15,830 nucleotides of DNA from Pseudomonadota bacterium (GTDB lineage Bacteria; Desulfobacterota; Desulfobacteria; Desulfobacterales; Desulfobacteraceae): NCBI GenBank assembly GCA_018812385.1, contig JAHJDU010000030.1:1-15830 (forward strand), written 5' to 3'. The position numbers were made by a program, and so were the translations under genes. Positions within the stretch are counted from its first letter, which is position 1; every line of letters starts with the position of its first letter. Shown here one piece after another: positions 6,574 through 15,503 of the stretch. The notes beneath the pieces were generated by a model that saw only the letters and a program-made list of their open reading frames with translations, did no database searches and was not told the DNA's origin.

Positions 6574-7638
6574 ATGCGTGTTATTCAAGCTTTGTTGATT
6601 CTGTTCATCATCAATGGCTCAATGGTTTATGCCTGGGATAAACAGCCTGGCCAGCCTCCGGCCAATGTGGTTATTTCAAAAATTGTCTTTCAAACACTGG
6701 CACAGAATCGATCTTTTATCGGTACGCTTTATTATGACCGGATCAGCCATGTTTCCACAGAAGTCTCAGGTTTGGTAACTAAAATAGATGTCAGGGCCGG
6801 AGATCGGGTTGAAAAAGGGATGCCTCTTGTAAATCTGAATACTGAAATACTTGAAAAAGAAATTTTAATTCACAAAAATCAGATTGACCAGGCCGCCCTC
6901 CATATCAGGCATTCAAAAAAAAATTATCAACGAATGGATTCTTTGTATAAAAAAGGCGGGATCAGTGAAAAAGACTATGATGCTGCCACCTTTGTTTATC
7001 AAGAGGCCCTTTTAAAAAAAGTGTCTGCCGAAACAATCTTAGAAAAACTGCTGATTCAAAAACGAAAAAGTGTGATTAATGCACCTTTTGATGGCATTAT
7101 TCTTGAAAAAAATGTGGATTCAGGAGACTGGGTCCAGCAGGGAAAACAATTGGTCAGTATCGGGTCTGTCAATGACCTTTTTATAAAAGTCCCTGTGGCG
7201 GAAACCTTGCTGAAATTTGTTTCTCCTGGTGATCAAGTGCCCGTTATAATCAATGCATACAACATGGAACTTACCGGAACCATTGAAAATCTGTCTCCCA
7301 TAGCCGATGCAAAAACCAAAAATGTTTTCATAAAAATACGAATTCCCATGTTAACCAAGGTGGCGCAAAACATGTCGGCAACTGTTTTTATTTCCACGGG
7401 CAGCAAGCAAAAGCTGGCTATGATTCCAAGAGATGCACTATTCAAGTTCCAGGGGAATGATTTTGTTTATACGATAAAACAAGAAAAGGCAGTTCAGCTG
7501 CCTGTAAATATCGTGACCTATTTTGGTAACAGGATCGGTGCGGATAATGAACATTTTACAGAGGGCATGCCCGTAATAATTGAAGGTAACGAGCGCTTGC
7601 GCTCTGATCAGAGCGTTGTCATTGTTGGAGAAAAATAG
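6574..7638 (+). CDS. RND efflux periplasmic adaptor (membrane-fusion protein, HlyD/AcrA family)
   Basis: A 354-residue adaptor that links an inner-membrane RND pump to an outer-membrane channel. I chose ATG at 6574: AGAGG lies just before it, and it opens with a clean signal peptide (Arg2, hydrophobic stretch to residue 18, cleavage after VYA20). An ATG at 6538 would add 12 charged residues and has no ribosome site. From the chosen start, the first half of the lipoyl domain spans about 59-90 (STEVSGLVTKIDVRAGDRVE). An alpha-hairpin coiled coil covers about 91-165, the second lipoyl half about 166-200 (NAPFDGIILEKNVDSGDWVQ), and beta-barrel and membrane-proximal domains follow. The signal sequence has no lipobox Cys. 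The stop codon directly abuts the pump ATG, so the two proteins are made together. No outer-membrane TolC-type gene is in the window. Confidence 0.9.
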   Translation: MRVIQALLILFIINGSMVYAWDKQPGQPPANVVISKIVFQTLAQNRSFIGTLYYDRISHVSTEVSGLVTKIDVRAGDRVEKGMPLVNLNTEILEKEILIHKNQIDQAALHIRHSKKNYQRMDSLYKKGGISEKDYDAATFVYQEALLKKVSAETILEKLLIQKRKSVINAPFDGIILEKNVDSGDWVQQGKQLVSIGSVNDLFIKVPVAETLLKFVSPGDQVPVIINAYNMELTGTIENLSPIADAKTKNVFIKIRIPMLTKVAQNMSATVFISTGSKQKLAMIPRDALFKFQGNDFVYTIKQEKAVQLPVNIVTYFGNRIGADNEHFTEGMPVIIEGNERLRSDQSVVIVGEK

Positions 7639-10600
7639 ATGGACATTGTCCGTTTTTTTATCCATAAACCCGTAACTGTGGCAGTGGGCGTCATCCTCAT
7701 AGTTATGTTCGGTTTTATTGGGTTTCAAAAACTTCCGGTCCAGCTTACACCTGATGTGGAAACGCCTTTGATTACAGTTAACACGGCCTGGTATGGTGCC
7801 ACACCCTATGAAATTGAAAAGGAAATTATTGAAAAGCAGGAAAAAGTTTTAAAAGGTCTGCAGGGGCTGACAGAGATGGAGAGTTCCAGTTACAACGGCT
7901 TGGGTACCATCACCCTGTCCTTTAAAATCGGAACTAACCTTGATGATGCTCTGCTCAGGGTGTCCAATAAAATGTCCGAGGTGGGCAATTATCCGGAAAA
8001 TGTCAACAAACCCACCATAGAGTCTTCCGGGGCCAATAGTTCTCCCATTATCTGGATGGTCTTAAAGACAATACCAGGCAACAAAGAGCCTATCAATCAA
8101 TTCAAGACTTTTTTTGAAGATAATGTCCGGCAGCATCTGGAGCGGGTTAATGGAGTTGGCTCTCTCCTTGTATTTGGAGGCACTGATACCACTCTGGATG
8201 TGATCATTGATGCCCAGAAAATGGCCCGTTATAATGTGTCCATCAACCAGATCATTGCATCCATCCGCAGAGCAAACCAGAATATTTCCGCAGGAATTCT
8301 GGGTATGGCCAAGAAAAATTATCGCATCCGGACCATAAGCCAGTTTCAAACGCCTGATGATGCCCTTGATGTGGTCATCTTTGATGATGGAATAAACCGG
8401 GTCTACCTTAGGGACGTGGCACAGGTTGAAAAAGGCTATAAAAAAGAAGATGCCTCAGTACTGCACAGTGGAGAACAGGTGGTGGTGGTGGCGGTTCGAA
8501 AGGAAAAGGGAGCCAATGTTCTTAGCATGACAGATGCAGTGGAAAAAGCAGTCCATGATTTGAATAAAACCATCCTTGCGGACAACAAGCTGATTTTGAA
8601 AATGGTTTATGATCAGCGTCCATACATTAATACTGCCACCAACCTGGTTAAACGCAATATCCTCATCGGCAGCCTGCTGGCCATCTGTGTTCTTCTGCTT
8701 TTTTTAAGAAGTGTAAGAGCCACATTGATCACGGGCATTGCCATTCCCATTTCTGCCATTGGCTGCTTTGTTTTTCTATGGCTGCTGGGAAGGAACCTGA
8801 ATGTTGTTAGTATGGCAGGGATTTCATTTGCCGTGGGCATGCTGGTGGATAATTCCATTGTAATACTTGAGAATATTGACCGGCACCGCAAGACCGGCAA
8901 AAGCGCTTTTGATGCTGCCTATGAAGGAACAAAAGAGGTGTGGGGGGCAGTACTGGCTTCCACTGCAACCACGGTGGCTGTTTTTTTACCTGTCATTTTT
9001 ATCCAGGAAGAGGCTGGGCAATTGTTCCGGGATATTGCCATTGCCATTACATCCTCCATTTTTTTAAGCCTCATTGTTTCCATTTCCGTGATTCCAACCC
9101 TGTTTAATTTGTTTTACAGGAAAAAGAACAATATCAAAACCGGGCGGCTGCAAAAAAGTGTTATCGGCTCGCTTCTGGCCAGTGTTATTTTGAAATTGAG
9201 CAACCTGTGCATGAAAAATGCCTTTACCCGGCTGACAACTGTTATTGTGTTTACCAGTCTCTCCATTGGTTTGACCTTCTATCTTTTGCCAAGTGCTGAA
9301 TATCTACCCCAGGGCAACAGAAACCTTATTTTAAATATTCTAATTCCACCGCCTGGCTATTCTGTAGACAAACTAAAAAACATGGGCAAAAATATATTCA
9401 AAGCAACAGAACCCTATTTCAAGGAAGATGGCAAAGATGGTTTCCCCCAGATTAAAGAGATGTTTTTTGTGGGCGCTGATCGTATCACGCTTTTTGGAGG
9501 TATCAGCACCCATGAAACCCGTGCCAAAGAGCTCATACCCCTTTTCAGCAGGGTAATGGGTTCAATCCCCGGGGTCTTTGGCGTCAGCATTCAGGCGGGA
9601 ATTTTCGAGTCTGGTATTGGAAAAGGCAGAACCGTGGATGTCAATATTTCAGGAGAGGGTATGGATGATATTATCCAGGCAGCATATGCTCTTTTCGGAA
9701 CCATTACCGCAAAAATGGAAAACACCCAGGTCCGCCCCGTGCCATCCCTTGAAGCCAGTTATCCTGAAGTAAAAATCATTCCAAATAAGGAAAAACTGGC
9801 TGCCAATGGTCTTACAGCAGAAGATTTGGGTGTATATGTCGATATCCTTATGGATGGCCGTAAAATTGAGGAATACCGTCCCGAGGGAATCAAACAGGTT
9901 GACCTGGTACTCAAAGGCCAGCCCTCTTTTGCCAACTCACCTGAAGATATTTTAAACTCCACCATTGTCAACAGCTTTGGAGATCTGATCCGGGTCAGGG
10001 ATGTAGCAGGGATTGAATACAGCGAGGGTATGCCCCAGATAAATCATCTGGAGCGCAGTCGTACCATTACCCTTCAGGTTACCCCGCCTGCCGACCTGGC
10101 CCTGCAGAGCGCCATGGAGCTGATTGAAAATGATATTATCCCTTCTTTGGAAAAGACAGGAAAACTCAAAAATGTCAAAGTGGGCGTGGGCGGCAATGCA
10201 GACAAACTTGTGGAGACGCGGCAGGCCCTTCAGTGGAACCTTCTTCTGGCTTTGATCATTACCTATCTTTTGATGGCAGCTCTATTTGAAAATTTTATAT
10301 ACCCCTTTATCATTCTTTTCACAGTACCCCTGGCTGCGGCTGGCGGTTTTGTCGGGCTTTATGCGGTTAACAAGTTTATTGCTCCCCAGGGCTTTGATGT
10401 CTTAAGCATGCTGGGGTTTATTATTTTAATCGGTACTGTGGTAAACAATGCGATTCTCATTGTCCACCAATCATTAAATAATGTCCGCTATAATGGACTT
10501 TTTGGCAAAGAAGCCGTGGCCGATGCCGTGAAAACCCGCATCAGGCCCATTTTTATGAGTGCCGCAACCAGCCTTCTGGCCATGCTGCCCATGGTATTGT

Positions 10601-10758
10601 CAACGGGATCGGGCAGCGAGCTGTATCGAGGACTGGGTTCGATTCTGCTTGGTGGCCTTGCCATGTCAACGGTTTTTACCCTCTTTGTTATCCCTTCCCT
10701 GCTCGTTTTTGTTATTGGTTTTGAAACAGATCAAAGCATCACAGGTGTTCAATCATAA
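7639..10758 (+). CDS. RND multidrug/hydrophobe efflux pump, inner-membrane permease (AcrB/HAE1-like)
   Basis: A 1,039-residue protein, the normal length for a 12-helix RND permease with two large periplasmic loops. TM1 is at about 12-30 (KPVTVAVGVILIVMFGFIGF), followed by LPVQLTPDVETPLITVNTAW. TM2-TM6 lie around 335-490 and the second half repeats the plan (TM8-TM12 from about 865). The proton-relay segment of TM4 reads GMLVDNSIVILENI, with D404 kept and N405 in place of the second Asp of AcrB. In TM10, IGTVVNNAILIV has N936 where AcrB has the key Lys940. This is therefore the one-Asp relay type seen in part of the family. The start at 7639 follows GGAG and abuts the adaptor stop. Beside aromatic catabolism genes it may export toxic aromatics, but the substrate is unknown. 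Its last 20 bp overlap the 3' end of the opposing activase gene. Confidence 0.92.
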   Translation: MDIVRFFIHKPVTVAVGVILIVMFGFIGFQKLPVQLTPDVETPLITVNTAWYGATPYEIEKEIIEKQEKVLKGLQGLTEMESSSYNGLGTITLSFKIGTNLDDALLRVSNKMSEVGNYPENVNKPTIESSGANSSPIIWMVLKTIPGNKEPINQFKTFFEDNVRQHLERVNGVGSLLVFGGTDTTLDVIIDAQKMARYNVSINQIIASIRRANQNISAGILGMAKKNYRIRTISQFQTPDDALDVVIFDDGINRVYLRDVAQVEKGYKKEDASVLHSGEQVVVVAVRKEKGANVLSMTDAVEKAVHDLNKTILADNKLILKMVYDQRPYINTATNLVKRNILIGSLLAICVLLLFLRSVRATLITGIAIPISAIGCFVFLWLLGRNLNVVSMAGISFAVGMLVDNSIVILENIDRHRKTGKSAFDAAYEGTKEVWGAVLASTATTVAVFLPVIFIQEEAGQLFRDIAIAITSSIFLSLIVSISVIPTLFNLFYRKKNNIKTGRLQKSVIGSLLASVILKLSNLCMKNAFTRLTTVIVFTSLSIGLTFYLLPSAEYLPQGNRNLILNILIPPPGYSVDKLKNMGKNIFKATEPYFKEDGKDGFPQIKEMFFVGADRITLFGGISTHETRAKELIPLFSRVMGSIPGVFGVSIQAGIFESGIGKGRTVDVNISGEGMDDIIQAAYALFGTITAKMENTQVRPVPSLEASYPEVKIIPNKEKLAANGLTAEDLGVYVDILMDGRKIEEYRPEGIKQVDLVLKGQPSFANSPEDILNSTIVNSFGDLIRVRDVAGIEYSEGMPQINHLERSRTITLQVTPPADLALQSAMELIENDIIPSLEKTGKLKNVKVGVGGNADKLVETRQALQWNLLLALIITYLLMAALFENFIYPFIILFTVPLAAAGGFVGLYAVNKFIAPQGFDVLSMLGFIILIGTVVNNAILIVHQSLNNVRYNGLFGKEAVADAVKTRIRPIFMSAATSLLAMLPMVLSTGSGSELYRGLGSILLGGLAMSTVFTLFVIPSLLVFVIGFETDQSITGVQS

Positions 10759-11260
10759 AATGCAGTCTGTTCCGGACATTTGCTTCACTCATCCCGGCAT
10801 CAAAATCCAGATAATAAAGATTCATATCAGGGTATATAGATTTGATTTTTGTTTCCACGCCTTTGGAAACAATATGATTTGCGATACAGCCAAAGGGCTG
10901 CAGGCTGATGACGTTATGAATGCCCTGTTCGGCAAAACTTGAGATTTCACCCGGGATGAGCCATCCTTCCCCAAATTGATTGGTCATGGTCAGTATGTTA
11001 GAGGCTTTTTGGGCAATTTCTTTTATATCATCAAAGGGTATACCATATTTAAATTTTGAAAAAAGGGACTCTATTTTTTTGTGGTAGGCCCTTATCAGCC
11101 GATCAATGGGAAATCCTAAGAGATCTGTGAATTTTCTACGCCGGATACCGGCCTTGATATTTTCTTTATAATTCACAAGATCCTGGATAAAATAATCGAT
11201 AATGGGGGGCAGAACAGGCTCAATACCTTGCCGGATAAGCCAGTGAACCAGGTCCTGATT
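10739..11260 (-). pseudogene. C-terminal piece of the interrupted activase
   Basis: 173 in-frame codons after the second TAA, beginning NQDLVHWLIRQGIEPVLPP and ending at TGA 10741-10739. Contains NQFGEGWLIPGEISSFAEQG, SLQPFGCIANHIVSKG and LDFDAG, the strongly conserved end of the family. The first start-like codon is a GTG at 11176 with only a weak AGGA before it, and starting there would lose the first 28 conserved residues. It is therefore read as a fragment and not as a gene of its own. Confidence 0.75.
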
Positions 11261-12835
11261 TTAAAAATAATTATATTTTACATAGATCTCACCCACAATG
11301 CCCATTTTGGGCAATTCCTTTTTGTGAACGGGAATGTCATTAAAGGCATCAACGGCTTGGTCCAATAACCTGAAAATCTTTGAATACTTATTTGCCGCAA
11401 TACTGGGGCTGACCTTTTCCATATAGTGCTGTCTTAAGCTTTGGCTCAGGCCTTTTGTTTTCTCCCGGGGAGCTGTTGCATAATACATTTTTGCTATACA
11501 ATCTGCAAACATGGTGGTCACAAATAGAATCTTGGTCTTCATCAACCAATTGATTTGAAACCCGGGCTGATCAATTAGTCCCTGGGAAGCAGTAACAGAA
11601 ATAATGGGAATATCATCAAACCCTGCGCTGATCATTGCTTTTCTGATCAGCGAAAGATAATTGGATGCCCGGCACTGTCCCCCGGTCTGGGTAATACCAA
11701 TGGCAATGTCATGGGCACGATAGGAATGATTTTTCAATGCTTTTATGATATCTCCGATCACGATAAGCCCGGGGTAACAGATGTCATTGTTGGCATATTG
11801 AAGCCCAAGGTCTACGGACTTTCTATCCGGCTTTGGAAGAATTTTAAATTCATAACCAGCATTTTTAAATATTGCCGGCAGATAAGAAGAATAGTCTTCT
11901 GCAAAAAACGGTGCCCAAATAATTCTTTTTTTGTCTTCCTTGCGAAAGCTTAAAAAAGGTTTTCTTAAGGTAGGCCCGGATCTTTTTTTTAGTCTTTTTA
12001 CTTTTAATGATTCCACCATGGAACGTAATCTCAACCGGACAGATCCGGGATTTGACATCTCATCCACCTTTATCAGGGTATGGTTTTTTTGTCCGGTTTT
12101 TAAAATTTCTTTTACCTCGTCTATGACGATGGCATCTGGACCGCAGCCAAAGGAATTGAGTTGAACCATTTGAATATTATCCGGTTTTCCAGCCACCCAT
12201 TTTGCTGCATTGTAAATTTTGTTGGGATAGGACCACTGGGTCACCACATGAACATCCTTAAGGGAGTCACCATCAAGGGGAACCGCATCCTCGGTAATAA
12301 TATCCGCGCCAAATCCTGTCAGGATATCGGGAATCTTATGATTTATCAGCCCATCTGAATGATAGGGTCTTCCAGCCAGTACAATGAGAAGGGAATGGTT
12401 CTTTTCTGCCTGATCAATAATTTTCAGGGCCTTGTTTCTGATTTGATATTTAAATTCTTTTTGGGCGCAAAGAGCAGCTTTAAAAGCTTTATCAGCCTGT
12501 GTTTTTTTGATATTAAATAGTTTCAAGTAACCAAGACAGGTTTTTCTCAACAGGCTTTCATCATTAAAATTCACCACGGGCCTATCCAGGGGAATACCAA
12601 ATCGCTGTTCAGGATGGATGGAACTTTCAATCACATCGGCATAGCTGGATACAATGGGACAATTGTAGGTATTCAGGGCCTGTTCATATTCCTTTTTTTC
12701 AAACACGACAAGGGGATAGAAAATCCTGCCTACTTTTTTTTGGGCCAGGTCATAAATATGTCCATGGACCAGTTTGGCAGGAAAGCAAATATTATCAGAC
12801 ATGACGGTTCCCATGCCATTTTCACTCAGCCCCAC
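11261..12835 (-). pseudogene. Middle piece: DUF2229 and HgdB-like region of the interrupted activase
   Basis: The open frame between the two TAA codons, 524 residues from the first candidate GTG at 12833-12835. It contains CFPAKLVHGH, LAGRPYHSDGLINHKIP, NSFGCGPDAIVIDE, CYPGLIVIGD and GGQCRASNYL, all typical of the second half of long activase proteins, and ends in GIVGEIYVKYNYF. No Shine-Dalgarno sequence precedes the GTG or the nearby ATG codons, and the break falls inside a conserved domain. Independent translation is therefore doubtful. The reading frame and conserved motifs look undamaged apart from the stops. Confidence 0.75.
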
Positions 12836-12844
12836 GGTGGACGG

Positions 12845-14986
12845 TTATGACAGCCTGACATTGATACCACTATGGATAAAAAGCGCATGCCAGAAGGGGA
12901 AATTCTCATAAAAATTAAGGCATCTGGGTATCCCGATGGTCATCTTCGGGCCATGGTTGGGGCAAAGGTCCCGATTAAATATCAGGTCATTCTTATAGGT
13001 TATAAAATTAAATCCCCGGTTCCGGTGTTCCCCTTTTGCCGCATAATATTTTTCACACTTGTTGCCGGAAAAAAAAGATTGCCCATTGGGAAAAATAAAT
13101 CGGGTAACCCTGCACTTATTTTCACACCCCTTACAGGACACCCGGTTAGTTTTGTAGTTCTCAATCTCCTCAAGTTCCGACAACCCGGGAAAACCTGTGG
13201 GTGATAAAGGATCTGCCATATAATCGTTACAGGCAACCAGGGCTGCGCCAAAGGCCCCCATCAATTCAGGCATTTTAGAGGTTTTCACTGATCTGCCCGT
13301 CAAAAGTTCCATGGCCCGGACAAGAGAAGGATTTTTAAACGTCCCGCCCTGCAACACAATATGATCTCCCATTTCAGACATGGTATGGAGCTGCAACACT
13401 TTAAACAGACAATTCTTGATCACGGAATAGGACAACCCTGCACTGATATCTTCCACTGTTGCATTTTCCCGTAAGGATTGCTTTATCTTGGAATTCATGA
13501 ATACCGTACACCGGGTACCCAGATCACAGGGGGCTTTTGCACGGCAGGCAAGGCGAGCGAACTCTTCTATGCTGCAATTTAAAGAATCGGCAAGTGTTTC
13601 CAGAAAAGAACCGCATCCGGAAGAACAGGCTTCATTCACCTCAATCCGGTTGATGACCCCGTGGTCAATAAAAATGGCTTTCATATCCTGGCCACCGATA
13701 TCCAGGACAAAGGAGACCTTTGGGTCTATAAAACTGGCTGCTGTATAATGGGCAATGGTTTCAACAATTCCTTTATCCATATTAAACGCAGCCCTGATTA
13801 AATCCTCACCATATCCTGCCACAGCACTTTTGACAATTTTCAACCTGGGATGAAATTCAAACACCTGTTTTCTGAAGTCAAGCAACCCTTCAATAACAGT
13901 CTTTACGGGATTTCCACTATTGTTTTTATACCAGGAATACACTATCTCTTTATTTTTCCCGATAACAACAATCTTTGTCGTGGTTGACCCTGAATCAATA
14001 CCGATAAAGCATTCTTCTCCGCCATAGCTTTTAATGGGGCATGTTGGAATGGGAATGATTCCGGCCTGTTCTTTCCAGTTCATAAAATGGTGGTGACTCT
14101 TAAACAAGGGATCTATTCGATCCTTAACCGGGTCTGTATTTTCAAGTTCTGTATCCAGCCGCTTGATCAATTGCCGGACAGATATCGGCTTTGCCGGATA
14201 TCTGTCAAACAGGGCTGCCCCCATTGCCGGTATGAGTTCAGATCTTTCAGGCATTACCATATCAGCAGCAGAAAAGTTCAAAACCCTTAAAAACGTGTCC
14301 ACCAGTTTGGGAAGAAAGGTAAATACCCCGCCGCATAAGAGTATTTTGGGTTTTATTTCCATTCCCCTGGCAAGGGAATTGATACATTGAACGGCGACGG
14401 CATGGAATATGGATGCCGCTATATCATTGTGGGGGATGTTCCGGCTGAGCATATTCTGGACATCGGTTTTGGCAAACACACCACACCTGGAAGCCACAGG
14501 ATAGATATGATCATAGGTTCCGGCCAGATCATCCAGTTGAAAGGGGGCGATATTCAACAAGGTGGCCATCTGGTCAATAAAACTGCCGGTTCCGCCTGCA
14601 CAGCTCCCGTTCATCCGCATATCAGGCGGTTTATCCTTATTTAAAAAAATGATTTTTGAATCTTCACCGCCTATATCCATGGCAGTTCTGACATCCGGAT
14701 ATTTAATTTTAATGACTCCATGGGTGGCGATCACTTCCTGGACAAAAGGAAGATTTAGTTTTTTTGAAGCACCCAATGCTGCTGATCCCGTTAACTTCAG
14801 GTCAAGGATGCAATTTCCGTCCTGATCAAGTATATCCTGCAGAAACAACTTTGCCGTGTCATAGATTTTTGCGTGGTGTCGCTGATAGTCTGAAAAAATC
14901 AGTGCGTCAGTTTGATCCAACAGGACAATTTTCGCAGTTGTGGAGCCTATATCCAAACCTGCTTTATAAACTTTTATCTGCTCCAT
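12845..14986 (-). CDS. N-terminal piece: tandem activase domains (two ASKHA ATPase / FeS units)
   Basis: 713 residues, the part most likely still to be made. Unit 1: GLDIGSTTAK at 10-19 (phosphate loop), DIGGEDSK at 104-111, C129 in NGSCAGGTG, C168 in SRCGVF, LLCGG at 216-220. Unit 2: IGIDSGSTTTK at 328-338, DIGGQDMK at 429-436, C454 in NEACSSGCG, C493 in GTRCTVF, LQGG near 546. In both units the two Cys are 39 residues apart, as are Cys127 and Cys166 of the glutaconyl-type activator HgdC, where a dimer holds one [4Fe-4S] cluster. Here one chain carries all four ligands. A further Cys group (C618, C621, C625, C644) follows. The piece ends 27 residues into the DUF2229 domain (GIPRCLNFYENFPFWHALF), which argues against a natural C-terminus. 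A longer GTG/ATG start upstream at 15085 would add a Lys/Ile-rich stretch with no ribosome site. Confidence 0.8.
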   Translation of the reverse strand: MEQIKVYKAGLDIGSTTAKIVLLDQTDALIFSDYQRHHAKIYDTAKLFLQDILDQDGNCILDLKLTGSAALGASKKLNLPFVQEVIATHGVIKIKYPDVRTAMDIGGEDSKIIFLNKDKPPDMRMNGSCAGGTGSFIDQMATLLNIAPFQLDDLAGTYDHIYPVASRCGVFAKTDVQNMLSRNIPHNDIAASIFHAVAVQCINSLARGMEIKPKILLCGGVFTFLPKLVDTFLRVLNFSAADMVMPERSELIPAMGAALFDRYPAKPISVRQLIKRLDTELENTDPVKDRIDPLFKSHHHFMNWKEQAGIIPIPTCPIKSYGGEECFIGIDSGSTTTKIVVIGKNKEIVYSWYKNNSGNPVKTVIEGLLDFRKQVFEFHPRLKIVKSAVAGYGEDLIRAAFNMDKGIVETIAHYTAASFIDPKVSFVLDIGGQDMKAIFIDHGVINRIEVNEACSSGCGSFLETLADSLNCSIEEFARLACRAKAPCDLGTRCTVFMNSKIKQSLRENATVEDISAGLSYSVIKNCLFKVLQLHTMSEMGDHIVLQGGTFKNPSLVRAMELLTGRSVKTSKMPELMGAFGAALVACNDYMADPLSPTGFPGLSELEEIENYKTNRVSCKGCENKCRVTRFIFPNGQSFFSGNKCEKYYAAKGEHRNRGFNFITYKNDLIFNRDLCPNHGPKMTIGIPRCLNFYENFPFWHALFIHSGINVRLS

Positions 14987-15006
14987 TTGCGCACTCCCTA
15001 ACTTCT

Positions 15007-15033
15007 GATTTATCAATTTTATCAATTTTATCA
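15007..15033 (-). repeat. Tandem 9-bp repeat in the activase leader
   Basis: On the plus strand ATCAATTTT occurs twice end to end (15012-15020, 15021-15029), followed by a third partial copy ATCA and preceded by a decayed one. It lies 21-47 bp before the activase start codon and overlaps the candidate -10 box. Confidence 0.55.
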
Positions 15034-15043
15034 CAAAATTCAA
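15016..15043 (-). promoter_or_regulatory. Possible promoter of the activase gene
   Basis: On the minus strand TTGAAT (15043-15038), 16-base spacer, TAAAAT (15021-15016), predicting a start near 15009 and a leader of about 22 nt. The region is very AT-rich, so chance matches are easy. Confidence 0.3.
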
Positions 15044-15161
15044 TTTTTTTTTGAAAAAACGGACAGACCGGCCACAAAGAATCATATTTTCTAACCAATT
15101 TACGCCAACCCGTTTCGATCCAGGTTATCTTGTCCTCCCTAGTGCCTGAATAATTTTTTAA

Positions 15162-15503
15162 AGTTCTCAAAGGTCTTGCATTGAACGGCAGAAACTCGGT
15201 CATTCTTCCCTCAAACACTCTGCCGTCTTAACCATTCCAGACCTTTGGAACTTTTATAAAAATTACAGGCAAACCGGTTGGACAAAACAACCTGAATCTC
15301 CACTGGAAATTCTGGACGTCCTCTTGCAGCGCACAAGTTTTTATTTTGCAAAAAGCATTTACGAACTTGCTATACCTTCCAGTGGACGTAAGGTGATCGG
15401 CCTGGAACGGGTTATGCAAAATTTCTTATGGCAAATATCCAGACCCATAAACACTTCTCTTGACCTAATGGGGAAAATTCTTTATCGTGTAGAAGTAAGA
15501 TAG
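15162..15503 (+). pseudogene. Start-less open frame, possible decayed gene remnant
   Basis: 113 sense codons in one frame ending at TAG 15501-15503, preceded directly by TAA and lacking ATG until codon 85. The translation has a balanced, protein-like composition (for example IPDLWNFYKNYRQTGWTKQ, then ELAIPSSGRKVIGLERVMQ) and not low-complexity sequence. I do not recognise a family. The opposite strand is also open over 15228-15419, so chance openness or a remnant on the other strand remain possible. Confidence 0.2.
15460..15488 (+). promoter_or_regulatory. Possible promoter of the NfeD-like gene
   Basis: TTGACC (15460-15465), 17-base spacer, TATCGT (15483-15488), predicting a start near 15495 and a leader of about 43 nt before the ATG at 15538. 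Confidence 0.4.

Larger units (their letters stand above)
10739..14986 (-). pseudogene. Interrupted acyl-CoA dehydratase activase-type gene (BcrAD/BadFG x2 - DUF2229 - HgdB-like)
   Basis: A single frame of 1,416 codons, the normal length of this family (about 1,400 residues), broken by TAA at codon 714 (12847-12845) and TAA at codon 1242 (11263-11261). There is no frameshift: protein similarity to the family continues across both stops in the same frame (VRLS-stop-PSTVGLSENG and KYNYF-stop-NQDLVHWLI). Intact relatives have two ATPase/[4Fe-4S] activase domains, then DUF2229 and a region like the HgdB dehydratase subunit. They are thought to drive ATP-dependent low-potential electron transfer in 2-hydroxyacyl-CoA dehydratase / benzoyl-CoA reductase-like chemistry, though most long members have no proven substrate. 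The start ATG 14984-14986 has GGGAG eight bases upstream. Either a recent nonsense pseudogene, a sequence error, or readthrough; the three pieces are listed separately. Confidence 0.8.

Noticed and set aside
11261..12847. Selenocysteine, pyrrolysine or a global code change explaining the in-frame stops
   Set aside because: Both stops are TAA, not TGA or TAG, and TAA ends several intact genes in the window.
10739..14986. Three separate genes in an operon
   Set aside because: All three pieces are in the same frame, the breaks fall inside conserved domains, and the second and third pieces lack credible start signals.
14964..15218. 84-codon minus-strand open frame upstream of the activase
   Set aside because: No motif or ribosome site, overlaps the activase start and the AT-rich promoter region.
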